64,000 nt of DNA from Streptomyces cellostaticus (lineage in GTDB: Bacteria > Actinomycetota > Actinomycetes > Streptomycetales > Streptomycetaceae), in NCBI RefSeq assembly GCF_023630175.1, contig NZ_JALLIN010000030.1, forward strand, positions 1 to 64,000. The letters are read 5' to 3'. Under the pieces are notes generated by a model that did no database searches, had not been told where the DNA came from, and was given only the letters and a program-made list of their open reading frames with translations. This document shows positions 15,757-23,755 of this stretch, piece after piece; the first letter of the stretch is position 1, and each line of letters opens with the position of its first letter. A program made the position numbers and the translations under genes.

Positions 15757-16428
15757 ATGGCACATCAGGCAGGAGGACGGTGGCCGGCGCCGCGACCCGT
15801 CTCCGAGGGCTGCGAGGTCCAGGCGTACCTCCAGGACTACGCCGAGCTGGTGGAGGCCGTCCCCTTCCCGTCCCTGGTCGTCGACCATCGCTGGAACGTC
15901 ATGCTGGCCAACGGCGCCTACGGGACGCTGTTCGGCGGTGTGCGCCCGCACCCGACCGCCATGCCCGAGGGCAACTTCCTGCGCTTCGTACTGTTCCACC
16001 CCGACGCCGGCGGCATCCTCGGTGACCACGAGCAGAGCTGGTGCCTGCCGATGCTGGCCCAGCTGAAGGCCGCACTGGACGGCTCGGGCCACGACCGCGA
16101 ACTCCAGGCCATCCGCCGGGACATCGGCCAGGACCCGATCATGGATGCGGCCTACCGGCAGGGCCTGCCGCACTGGATCCGTGCCGTCGGCGAGGCCGCG
16201 ACCCGGATCGACGGCGCCGTACGCCTGCTGCACCACCCCGACCCCCGCCGGGGCGCCACCGAGTGCCGGATCGTCGACGAGACGCCCCGCACCCTCCAGG
16301 AGATCGGCTGCACCCGGCTGACGATGGTGCTGCGCGACACCCGCCGCCCGGCCGGTACCGCCCGCCGTCAGCGTCGCACCCGTGGCGCCGGAACGCATCT
16401 GGCGGTCGTTCCGGCCCCCGTGGACTGA
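15757..16428 (+). CDS. MmyB-type ligand-binding domain protein without helix-turn-helix
   Basis: 223 residues. The protein matches the ligand-binding half of MmyB-like regulators: LVEAVPFPSLVVDHRWNVML, ANGAYGTLFGGV, NFLRFVLFHPDA, and a C-terminal DETPRTLQEIGCTRLTMVL. Members normally have an XRE helix-turn-helix of about 80 residues in front; here that part is absent, and a separate XRE regulator is divergently encoded. The start is uncertain: the ATG at 15757 was taken because it lies about 50 bp after a good promoter, though no strong ribosome site is seen; the frame is open upstream. Possibly a co-sensor that interacts with the XRE partner. Confidence 0.78.
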   Translation: MAHQAGGRWPAPRPVSEGCEVQAYLQDYAELVEAVPFPSLVVDHRWNVMLANGAYGTLFGGVRPHPTAMPEGNFLRFVLFHPDAGGILGDHEQSWCLPMLAQLKAALDGSGHDRELQAIRRDIGQDPIMDAAYRQGLPHWIRAVGEAATRIDGAVRLLHHPDPRRGATECRIVDETPRTLQEIGCTRLTMVLRDTRRPAGTARRQRRTRGAGTHLAVVPAPVD

Positions 16429-16835
16429 CCCGGTTCCGTCGGCGTTCAGGTCGCCGACGGGACCGGGCCGGAAGGCTCCACCGCCGGTCCCGCGGCACCC
16501 GTCCGCGCGGGGCTACCGCTTCGGCCCCGCCACTGGCGACACCGCCACCGTCTCCCTCCCGAGCGGTACGGACCCGCGCCGGCTCCGGCTGTCCGCCAGT
16601 GCCCACACGCACCGGCCGGCCGGGCAGTTCGGCGAGGCGGAGGCGTGCCCGGCGAACTGAGGCGCGCCGGGTGCGCGCAGCACCCCACCGCGTCCGGCGG
16701 CCCCGGGCGGACCGCCGGGTTTCACACGGGTGCCACCAGATACTTCCCTGACGTTTGCTGCTCTTGGAACACTCACTTCGCGCAGATTCCGTCATCTGAC
16801 GGCAGCCCCCACGTCAGGATGAGAGGACCTCACCC
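16429..16835. other. Intergenic region with possible discoidin-domain remnant
   Basis: 407 bp between the MmyB-like gene and phospholipase C. A plus-strand stretch at about 16515-16660 reads VSLPSGTDPRRLRLSASAHT and then AGQFGEAEACPAN-stop, resembling the last strands of an F5/8 (discoidin) domain (typically R-Y-V-R-L...A-G-Q-L-S-E-F-E-V-Y). No start or upstream domain is visible, so it may be the tail of a lost glycosidase. The rest holds only the phospholipase promoter. Confidence 0.3.
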
Positions 16836-18884
16836 ATGTCCGAAGTCAACCGGCGCCGCTTCCTGCAGCTCGCGGGCGCCACGACGGCGTTCACCGCGCT
16901 GTCCGGCAGCATCCAGCGAGCGGCCGCACTGCCCGCCCACCACCGCACGGGTTCGGTCCGGGACGTCGAGCACATCGTCGTCCTGATGCAGGAGAACCGT
17001 TCGTTCGACCACTACTTCGGCAAGCTCAGGGGCGTCCGGGGCTTCGGCGACCCCCGGCCGGTCACCCAGAACGGCAGGTCCGTCTGGCAGCAGTCCGACG
17101 GCACGAAGGACATCCTCCCGTTCCACCCGGACGCGGACGACCTCGGTCTCGCCTTCATCCAGGACCTCCCGCACGGCTGGAACGACGGCCACACCGCGTT
17201 CGCCGGCGGCAGGTACGACATGTGGGTGCCCGCCAAGTCCCCGACGACGATGGCGTACCTGACGCGCGACGACATCCCCTTCCACTACGCGCTCGCCGAC
17301 GCCTTCACCGTCTGCGACGCCTACCACTGCTCGTTCATCGGTTCCACCGACCCCAACCGCTACTACATGTGGACCGGCTACACCGGGAACGACGGCGAGG
17401 GCGGCGGCCCGGTCCTCGGCAACGAGGAGGCGGGCTACGGCTGGACCACGTACCCCGAGCGCCTGGAGCGGGCCGGGATCTCCTGGCGGATCTACCAGGA
17501 CGTCGGCGACGGGCTGGACGCGCACGGCGGATGGGGCTGGATCGACGACGCCTACCGCGGCAACTACGGCGACAACTCACTGCTGTACTTCGACCGGTAC
17601 CGGAACGCCGAGCCGGGCAGTCCGCTCCACGACAAGGCCCGCACCGGCACCGACGCGCGCAAGGGAGAGGGCTTCTTCGACCGGCTCCGCGCCGACGTGG
17701 GCTCCGGGAAGCTGCCGCAGGTCTCCTGGATCGTCGCCCCCGAGGCCTTCACCGAGCACCCCAACTGGCCGGCCAACTACGGCGCCTGGTACATCTCCCA
17801 GGTGCTCGACGCGCTCACCTCCGACCCGGAGGTGTGGGCGAGGACGGCGCTGTTCATCACCTACGACGAGAACGACGGCTTCTTCGACCACGTCATCCCG
17901 CCCTTCCCGCCGGCCTCCGCCGCCCGCGGCCGGTCGACCGTCGACCCCGCGCCGGACCTGTTCAGGGGGGACGGCAGCCACGCCGCCGGCCCCTACGGAC
18001 TGGGCCAGCGGGTCCCGATGCTGGTCGTCTCCCCCTGGAGCAGGGGTGGTTACGTCTGCTCCGAGACCTTCGACCACACCTCGATCATCCGGTTCATCGA
18101 GAACCGCTTCGGCGTCCGGGAGCCGAACATCTCGCCCTGGCGCCGGGCCATATGCGGGGACCTGACCTCCGCCTTCGACTTCTCCCGCAGGGACACCGCT
18201 CCGGTGGCGCTGCCGTCCACGGACGGCTACCGGCCGCCGGACCACGCCCGTCACCCCGACTACGTGCCCACTCCGCCCGCCACGCCCGCGCTGCCCCGGC
18301 AGGAGCGCGGCAGCCGGCCCACCCGTCCGCTCAAGTACGCCCCCGCGGTGGACGGCTCGGCGGACCCGGCGGCCGGCAGGTTCACCCTCACCTTCGCCTC
18401 CGGCGCGCACGCGGGAGCCGCGTTCCTCGTCACCTCGGGCAACCGCGGCGACGGCCCCTGGACGTACACCACCGAGGCCGGCGAGAGCCTCGCCGACACC
18501 TGGAACTCGGTGTACTCGGGCGGCTCCTACGACCTCGCCGTGCACGGTCCGAACGGCTTCCTGCGGCTGTTCAAGGGGCGCAACGGCACGGCCGGACCGG
18601 AGGTCACGGCCCGGCACACCGGTGACGACGTGGAGCTCGCCTTCACCAACCGGGGCTCCGGCACGGCACGGCTGAAGCTCTTCGACGGCTACGGCGGCGA
18701 CCCGGTCACGGTGACGGTGCGGGCCGGAGCCACCGTGCGGCGGACCGTGCGGCTCGCGTCCAGCCGGCGCTGGTACGACCTCACCGTCACCACGGACGCC
18801 GACCCGGCGTTCCTGCGCGGCTTCGCCGGTCACGTGGAGAACGGGCGCCCCGGCGTCAGCGACCCGGCCGTCATCACGGAGTGA
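16836..18884 (+). CDS. Tat-exported phosphocholine-type phospholipase C
   Basis: 682 residues. Secreted phosphoesterase hydrolysing phosphatidylcholine-type lipids or sphingomyelin. The twin-arginine signal NRRRFLQLAG is at residues 5-14, with cleavage expected near 30. The phosphoesterase domain opens with HIVVLMQENRSFDHYFGKLR (metal/phosphate residues) and includes CDAYHCSFIGSTDPNR, SWIVAPEAFTEHPN and ITYDENDGFFDHVIPP. The C-terminus (from about 480) carries the two small beta domains usual in this family (FTLTFASGAHAGAAFLV; LKLFDGYGGDPV). AGGAC ribosome site before the ATG. It may serve phosphate or lipid scavenging; no clear Pho box was recognised. Confidence 0.95.
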   Translation: MSEVNRRRFLQLAGATTAFTALSGSIQRAAALPAHHRTGSVRDVEHIVVLMQENRSFDHYFGKLRGVRGFGDPRPVTQNGRSVWQQSDGTKDILPFHPDADDLGLAFIQDLPHGWNDGHTAFAGGRYDMWVPAKSPTTMAYLTRDDIPFHYALADAFTVCDAYHCSFIGSTDPNRYYMWTGYTGNDGEGGGPVLGNEEAGYGWTTYPERLERAGISWRIYQDVGDGLDAHGGWGWIDDAYRGNYGDNSLLYFDRYRNAEPGSPLHDKARTGTDARKGEGFFDRLRADVGSGKLPQVSWIVAPEAFTEHPNWPANYGAWYISQVLDALTSDPEVWARTALFITYDENDGFFDHVIPPFPPASAARGRSTVDPAPDLFRGDGSHAAGPYGLGQRVPMLVVSPWSRGGYVCSETFDHTSIIRFIENRFGVREPNISPWRRAICGDLTSAFDFSRRDTAPVALPSTDGYRPPDHARHPDYVPTPPATPALPRQERGSRPTRPLKYAPAVDGSADPAAGRFTLTFASGAHAGAAFLVTSGNRGDGPWTYTTEAGESLADTWNSVYSGGSYDLAVHGPNGFLRLFKGRNGTAGPEVTARHTGDDVELAFTNRGSGTARLKLFDGYGGDPVTVTVRAGATVRRTVRLASSRRWYDLTVTTDADPAFLRGFAGHVENGRPGVSDPAVITE

Positions 18885-18938
18885 ACGGGCGATGAGCGCC
18901 GCTCCGGGCGGGCTGGTCAGGTACTGGTCACATCAGGG

Positions 18939-18944
18939 TAGTGT
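18939..18944 (+). promoter_or_regulatory. -10 element, leaderless promoter of the scramblase-like gene
   Basis: TAGTGT ends six bases before the GTG start at 18951 and no ribosome site is present, so transcription would begin at or next to the start codon. Confidence 0.55.
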
Positions 18945-18950
18945 GCCCCG

Positions 18951-19799
18951 GTGACCACGCAATCGAACACTCCTGCAGGCTGGTACCCCGATCCGCACGG
19001 AGCGGCCCAGACGCTGCGCTACTGGGACGGCACCCAGTGGACCGAGCACACCAACCCGGCGCAGCAGGGCGCCGGCCAGGCTCCGCCGGCCGCTCCGCAG
19101 CAGCCGGCCGCCCACATCCCGCCGCAGCAGACCGGTGACGCCAAGGTGCAGCGCCAGGTGCAGAAGCAGGCGGGCGTCGCGGCCGGCGGTCCCGGCGGCG
19201 GGACTCTCTTCACCGAACCGGTCCTGGTGGTGAACCAGAAGGCCAAGCTGATCGAGCTGACCAACGAGTACAAGGTCATGGATCAGAGCGGCCGCGAGCT
19301 CGGCGCGGTCACCGAGGTCGGCCAGAGCGCGCTGAAGAAGATCCTGCGCTTCGTCTCCAGCCTCGACCAGTTCATGACCCACAAGCTGGAGATCCGCGAC
19401 GCCCAGGGCCGGCCGCAGCTCGTGCTCACCCGGCCCGCGAAGATCTTCAAGTCCCGGGTCATCGTGACCCGCCCGGACGGCTCGCCGGTCGGCGAGATCG
19501 TGCAGAAGAACATGATCGGGAAGATCAACTTCGCGATGAACGCGAACGGCCAGCAGGTCGGCGCGATCAAGGCGGAGAACTGGCGGGCTTGGAACTTCGC
19601 CATCGTCGACCACGCCGACAACGAGGTCGCCCGGATCACCAAGACCTGGGAAGGCCTCGCCAAGACGCTGTTCACGACCGCGGACAACTACGTCCTGCAG
19701 ATCCACTACCAGCTCCCCGAGCCGCTGCTGAGCCTCGTGGTGGCGACGGCCCTGACCGTCGACACCGCCCTCAAGCAGGACTCGCGCGGCTGGGGCTGA
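18951..19799 (+). CDS. DUF2510 plus phospholipid-scramblase/LURP-like protein
   Basis: 282 residues. An N-terminal DUF2510 motif (PAGWYPDPHGAAQTLRYWDG, then W-T-E-H) occupies residues 7-32, then a Pro/Gln-rich linker (about 35-60), then a scramblase-related beta-barrel domain (about 85-275: FTEPVLVVNQKAKLIELTNE, YKVMDQSGRELGAV, LEIRDAQGRPQLVLTRPAKI, FAIVDHADNEVARITKTWEG). Such proteins are thought to be membrane-associated lipid-binding proteins; true scramblase activity is unproven. A single hydrophobic stretch near the C-terminus (LLSLVVATALTVDTA) may anchor it. Leaderless start. Followed by a strong terminator. Confidence 0.88.
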   Translation: MTTQSNTPAGWYPDPHGAAQTLRYWDGTQWTEHTNPAQQGAGQAPPAAPQQPAAHIPPQQTGDAKVQRQVQKQAGVAAGGPGGGTLFTEPVLVVNQKAKLIELTNEYKVMDQSGRELGAVTEVGQSALKKILRFVSSLDQFMTHKLEIRDAQGRPQLVLTRPAKIFKSRVIVTRPDGSPVGEIVQKNMIGKINFAMNANGQQVGAIKAENWRAWNFAIVDHADNEVARITKTWEGLAKTLFTTADNYVLQIHYQLPEPLLSLVVATALTVDTALKQDSRGWG

Positions 19800-19833
19800 C
19801 CGTCCCGCCGGGACACGGTCCCGAGGGAAGCCC

Positions 19834-19880
19834 GGCGGCGGCCGGTGCGTGCGGAGGACCCGCGGGCACCGGCCGCCGCC
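19834..19880. terminator. Strong hairpin between convergent genes
   Basis: Perfect 15-bp arms GGCGGCGGCCGGTGC (19834-19848) and GCACCGGCCGCCGCC (19866-19880), 17-nt loop, between the scramblase-like and EamA stops. Probably bidirectional. Confidence 0.8.
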
Positions 19881-19889
19881 GGCCGGCGT

Positions 19890-20846
19890 TCAGAGCGCGG
19901 TGAGGTGCCCCGGCTGCCCCGGCTGCCGGGGCACCAGCGCCGGTTCCGGTGCCGCCGTGCCCGGCTCCAGGGCCAGGACCGCCGCGACCGGGTGCTCGTC
20001 GTCGTGCGGCGCGGGGCCGCCGGGCGCGGATGCGGCCCGGGTCAGCAGGAGCACGCCCCGGGCGGCCAGACCGGCCCCGCCCAGCGCCAGCAGCACTCCG
20101 CCGGCACCTCCCCGCAGGCCCTGCCCGAGCAGGGTCAGTCCGATGACCGCGGCGGCCACCGGGTTGGCCAGGGTGACCATCGCCAGCGGGGCGCCGAGGC
20201 CGCCGCGGTAGGCCGTCTGGGACAGCAGCAGTCCGCCGGTGGAGAACGCCGCGACGAGGACCGCGACCACGATCACCTCGAGACCCGGGCCGGAACCGGA
20301 GTGGTCCGTGGCCGCCACCGTCACCGTCTGGGTGAGGGCCGAGGCGACCCCCGAGGCGAAGCCCGAGGCGGTGGCGTGCCGCAGGCCCGGCCGGGCACCC
20401 GGCCGGGACAGCAGGCCGATCAGGGTGGCCGTCGTGCCGGCGACCGCCAGCGCCTCGGGCAGGCTCAGTATCTGTTCGGGCGCCGGACCCGAGGCGCTGA
20501 CCAGCACCGCCGCGAGCCCCAGCAGGGTGAGCGCCGTGCCGCGCCACTCCACCGTGCTGACCCGCCGCCCGGCCGCCCGCGCTCCGAGCGGCACGGCCGC
20601 GACCAGGGTGAGCGCCCCGAGCGGCTGGACGGCGGTCAGCGGACCGTACTTGAGGGCGACCACGTGCAGCAGCGCGGCGCCGGCGTTCAGGCCGACCGCC
20701 GCCCACCACGCGCCGGTGCCGAGCAGTCGCACCAGGCCCGTGCCGGGGCCGCGGGAGGCGAGGCGCTCCTGGGCCACGGCGGCCGCCGCGTAGGCGACGG
20801 CGGAGACCAGGGACAGGCCGAGGGCCAGCAGGGTGGCGGCGCTCAT
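19890..20846 (-). CDS. DMT/EamA-family transporter
   Basis: 318 residues, strongly hydrophobic with about ten predicted membrane segments (first: TLLALGLSLVSAVAYAAAAV; others around LTALTLLGLAAVLVSA and VIVVAVLVAAFSTGGLLLSQ) and an inner repeat typical of drug/metabolite transporters. The about 45-residue C-terminal tail is polar and Pro/Glu-rich. Start ATG overlaps the PAP2 stop (ATGA), so it is translationally coupled and under the same TetR-type promoter. Substrate unknown; an exporter of a small metabolite, drug or lipid precursor is the usual inference. Confidence 0.87.
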   Translation of the reverse strand: MSAATLLALGLSLVSAVAYAAAAVAQERLASRGPGTGLVRLLGTGAWWAAVGLNAGAALLHVVALKYGPLTAVQPLGALTLVAAVPLGARAAGRRVSTVEWRGTALTLLGLAAVLVSASGPAPEQILSLPEALAVAGTTATLIGLLSRPGARPGLRHATASGFASGVASALTQTVTVAATDHSGSGPGLEVIVVAVLVAAFSTGGLLLSQTAYRGGLGAPLAMVTLANPVAAAVIGLTLLGQGLRGGAGGVLLALGGAGLAARGVLLLTRAASAPGGPAPHDDEHPVAAVLALEPGTAAPEPALVPRQPGQPGHLTAL

Positions 20847-21643
20847 CGGCCGGCTCCCGCCAGGACCGGCCGGCGCTGGGCGGGCAGTCGCGGGCCGCCT
20901 CCGGTCCTGCCCGGGGTGTGCCGCGGCGCCCGGACGACCGCGAGCGCGATGCCGAGCATGGCGGCCGCCGCCAGTGCGTCGACCCAGTAGTGGTTGGCCG
21001 TGCCCACGATCACCAGCAGGGTGACCAGCGGATGCAGCAGCCACAGCCGGCGCAGCCGCGAGCGGGTGGCCGACATGAGGCCCACCGCCACCATCAGCGC
21101 CCAGCCGAAGTGCAGCGAGGGCATCGCCGCGAACTGGTTGGACAGATGGTCGCCGGCCGGCGGTCCGTAGACCGAGGGCCCGTATATCCGGGCGGTGTCC
21201 AGCAGGCCGGTGCCGGTCAGCATCCGCGGCGGAGCCAGCGGGAACGTGAACGGCAGTACCAGGGCGGCCGCGGTGACCGCCGCCAGTACCCGCCGGGCCC
21301 AGACGTAGTGGGCGGGGCGCTTGACGTAGAGCCAGACCAGGAAGGCCAGGGTGGCCGGGAAGTGGACGGCCGCGTAGTAGGTGTTCGCCAGGTGGACGAG
21401 GAGGTCGCCGTGGAGGAGCGCGGACTGCACGGAGGTCTCGTCGGGCAGGTGCGCGGCCCGTTCGAGGTCCCAGACGCGGTGGGCGTTGTGGAAGGCGGCC
21501 GCGGTGTGGCCGACGGCGAGCTGCCGCCCGAGTTTGTAGACGAGGAAGAGTCCGGCGACGAGCAGGAGCTCGCGGGTGAGCGGCGGGCGCGCGGGCGCTG
21601 TCGCGGCCGGCTCCGCTGTCGCAGGCTCGGTTCGGGCATTCAT
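20843..21643 (-). CDS. PAP2-family membrane phosphatase
   Basis: 266 residues with about five or six membrane segments. The acid-phosphatase signature is seen at the C-terminal side: AAMPSLHFGWAL (S-x-H) followed by GTANHYWVDALAAAAM (second catalytic His and Asp). This form resembles the PAP2_3/AUR1-like lipid phosphatases and transferases acting on isoprenyl or phosphatidyl phosphates at the membrane. ATG at 21643 with AAGGGG upstream. First gene of a two-gene operon with the EamA transporter; divergent from a TetR regulator across a repeated operator array. Confidence 0.88.
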   Translation of the reverse strand: MNARTEPATAEPAATAPARPPLTRELLLVAGLFLVYKLGRQLAVGHTAAAFHNAHRVWDLERAAHLPDETSVQSALLHGDLLVHLANTYYAAVHFPATLAFLVWLYVKRPAHYVWARRVLAAVTAAALVLPFTFPLAPPRMLTGTGLLDTARIYGPSVYGPPAGDHLSNQFAAMPSLHFGWALMVAVGLMSATRSRLRRLWLLHPLVTLLVIVGTANHYWVDALAAAAMLGIALAVVRAPRHTPGRTGGGPRLPAQRRPVLAGAGR

Positions 21644-21715
21644 CCCCCGGCCCCTTCGCTGACGGTCGTGCGGGTGGTGGTGCGGGCCGGGCCCCGTCTC
21701 CGGGCCCGAACTCAT

Positions 21716-21781
21716 CGATACGTCTCCGTACCGATACGCCAGTGTACCGATACGCTTGAGTACCGGTACACTGGCGTATCG
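21716..21781. promoter_or_regulatory. Phased TetR operator array (16-bp period, inverted arms)
   Basis: GTACCGATACG begins at 21728 and 21744, and GTACCG again at 21760: a 16-bp period; CGATACG also occurs at 21716. In addition GATACGCCAGTGTACCG (21733-21749) is exactly inverted as CGGTACACTGGCGTATC (21764-21780). Located between the divergent PAP2 and TetR genes, so almost certainly the TetR binding region controlling both. Confidence 0.8.
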
Positions 21782-21843
21782 ATTGAAGTGCGACACACTG
21801 GAGACCCGGGCACGACCCGGCACGGACCGAGGAGAGGCACCGC

Positions 21844-22488
21844 ATGACGTCGCAGGCCGAAGACGGACCGGACACGGTCGCCGCCTCGCGCCGCTCCAAG
21901 ATCACGCCCGAGCGTGAGCGGGAGTTCTTCGACGCCGTGCTGGAGCAGATCCGCGAGTGCGGCTACGACTCCGTGACCATGGAGGGCGTCGCCCACACCA
22001 CCCGGTGCAGCAAGTCCACGCTCTACCGGCAGTGGAAGACCAAACCCCAGTTCGTGGCGGCCGCGCTGCGGGCCAACCGCAAGGTGCGCTTCGCCGGCAT
22101 CGACACCGGATCGCTCGCCGAGGACCTGCGGCTGGCCGCGCGGGCCGCGGGCGACTGGTCCGACAAGGACACCCGGCTGCTGCAGGCGCTGGGCCACGCG
22201 GTCACGGCCGACCACGAACTGGCGCAGGCGCTGCGCGAGGCACTGGTCCTGCCCGAGATCGCCGAGCTGCGGGAGATGCTGGCGCGGGGCGTGGAGCGCG
22301 GCGAGGTGCCCGCGGACCATCCCGCGCTGGAGTACGTCCCGGCCATGATGTTCGGCGTGCTGCGCGTCCGGCCGGTGCTGAGTGGCCAGTACGCCGACGC
22401 CGACTACCTCGTCCGCTTCGTGGAGGCCGCCGTGCTGCCCGCGCTCGGACTGACACCGGACCCAGGCCGCCGTTCACGGGATGACTGA
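21844..22488 (+). CDS. TetR-family transcriptional regulator
   Basis: 214 residues. N-terminal TetR helix-turn-helix at about residues 40-62 (YDSVTMEGVAHTTRCSKSTL, then YRQW) and a C-terminal ligand domain (from about 75) ending in a long PAMMFGVLRVRPVLSGQY helix region. GAGGAGAG ribosome site before the ATG. Divergent from the PAP2-EamA operon across a 16-bp-phased palindromic array, so the expected role is ligand-relieved repression of itself and of that operon. The ligand may be the substrate of the EamA transporter. Followed by a terminator shared with the convergent DUF2510 gene. Confidence 0.93.
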   Translation: MTSQAEDGPDTVAASRRSKITPEREREFFDAVLEQIRECGYDSVTMEGVAHTTRCSKSTLYRQWKTKPQFVAAALRANRKVRFAGIDTGSLAEDLRLAARAAGDWSDKDTRLLQALGHAVTADHELAQALREALVLPEIAELREMLARGVERGEVPADHPALEYVPAMMFGVLRVRPVLSGQYADADYLVRFVEAAVLPALGLTPDPGRRSRDD

Positions 22489-22539
22489 ACGGTGACCTGC
22501 CGGCGCCGCACCGTGGGGACGGGGGCGGCGCACACCCCC

Positions 22540-22586
22540 CGGCCGGGTGGGGTTCCCCTTGAGCGGAGGGGCGCCCCACCCGGCCG
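22540..22586. terminator. Terminator between TetR and DUF2510 genes
   Basis: Perfect 13-bp arms CGGCCGGGTGGGG (22540-22552) and CCCCACCCGGCCG (22574-22586), 21-nt loop, in a convergent intergenic region. Confidence 0.8.
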
Positions 22587-22613
22587 ACCTTCTCACCGGG
22601 ACGGACTCGGGAC

Positions 22614-23645
22614 TCAGACGTCCCGGCCGCTCCCGCCGCCCGCCGAGACCTTGATGCCCTTGAGGATCTCGTCGATGACCGACACGTCCTGGCCGACGTC
22701 CACGCCGAAGCGCACCACGACCATCCGCTCGGCGTCGTTGGGCGAGGGGAACGCCACCGACTCGACGTAGCCGTCGGCGCCCTTGCTGGTGACCGCCTTC
22801 CAGCGCACCGCGTAGCCCTTCTGCCCGGCCACCGTCACCGCCTTGGCCGCCAGCTCCTCGTGCGAGGTGATGCCGCCGTAGGTGGTGCCGCCGTAGGAGC
22901 GCTTGGCGTTGGCCGCGATGTCCGCCCTGGCGACCTCCTCGGCGCTGTCGCCCTTCGCCTTGAGGGCGACGGCGGGCGCGGTGTAGGCGCCGCCCGCGGT
23001 ACAGGTCTGTGCCCTGTCGCCGGGGCACTTGTAGGAGTCGCCTGAGGTCACCTGGGCGCCGACGCCGATCGACTCCCCGGTCCACCCCTTCGGTACCGGC
23101 AGACTGATGCCGTTGAACGGATCGGGCACGCTGCCGCCACCCTGGATCTTCGGGGCCCCGGGGCCCCGGGGCGCGGGCGACCCGCCCGGCCCGCCGTCAC
23201 GGCCGGAGCCCCCGGGACCGCCGTCGGGGCCGCCCCGACCGCCGGGCCGGCCGCCCTGCCCCTGCTGGGATCCCGCGCGCTCGCGGCCGCCGCCGTCGTC
23301 GCCCCGGGCCAGGGCGTACACCCCGACCCCGATGCTCACCAGGACCGCGGCGGCGGCTCCCACGGCTATGCCCGTGCGCAGCCCGCGCCGGGGAGCGGCG
23401 GGGGCCTGGGCCGGATACGCCGGGTACGCCGGATGCCCCGGCTGCGCCCCGTACGGCTGGTACGCCGGATATCCCGGCTGCGCGGTGCCGGCCGGCTGCT
23501 GCGCCGGAGGACCCCACGCGGCGGCCGTACCGGCGGGGCGGGTCTGGTCCGTCCAGGCCTTGCCGTCCCACCAGCGCTCGGTGGGCGGACCGTCATTCGT
23601 CTGCCCGGGGTCGGGGTACCACCCGGGAGGAGTCACCTGCGTCAT
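22614..23645 (-). CDS. DUF2510 membrane protein with extracytoplasmic domain
   Basis: 343 residues. The cytoplasmic N-terminus has a DUF2510 motif (PPGWYPDPG, then TERWWDGKAWTDQTRP, residues 6-40) and a Pro/Ala/Tyr-rich linker with QPGYPAYQPYG-like repeats (about 50-85). One membrane segment follows (about 90-112, GIAVGAAAAVLVSIGVGVYA), then a Gly/Arg/Pro-rich low-complexity stretch (about 115-175) and an outside domain (about 180-340) with one cysteine pair (YKCPGDRAQTC). Function unknown. The start is predicted leaderless: TACGGT (minus strand, 23657-23652) ends six bases before the ATG. Confidence 0.85.
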   Translation of the reverse strand: MTQVTPPGWYPDPGQTNDGPPTERWWDGKAWTDQTRPAGTAAAWGPPAQQPAGTAQPGYPAYQPYGAQPGHPAYPAYPAQAPAAPRRGLRTGIAVGAAAAVLVSIGVGVYALARGDDGGGRERAGSQQGQGGRPGGRGGPDGGPGGSGRDGGPGGSPAPRGPGAPKIQGGGSVPDPFNGISLPVPKGWTGESIGVGAQVTSGDSYKCPGDRAQTCTAGGAYTAPAVALKAKGDSAEEVARADIAANAKRSYGGTTYGGITSHEELAAKAVTVAGQKGYAVRWKAVTSKGADGYVESVAFPSPNDAERMVVVRFGVDVGQDVSVIDEILKGIKVSAGGGSGRDV

Positions 23646-23755
23646 GACCCCACCGTATGAGGCGACGGTGAAAGCGGGATGAGAGGATCCGCAGCCAACT
23701 TCTCGTACCGGGACATTTCTTCGAAGATTTCCTCGCCGGTGCCCGCCGGCCGCCG

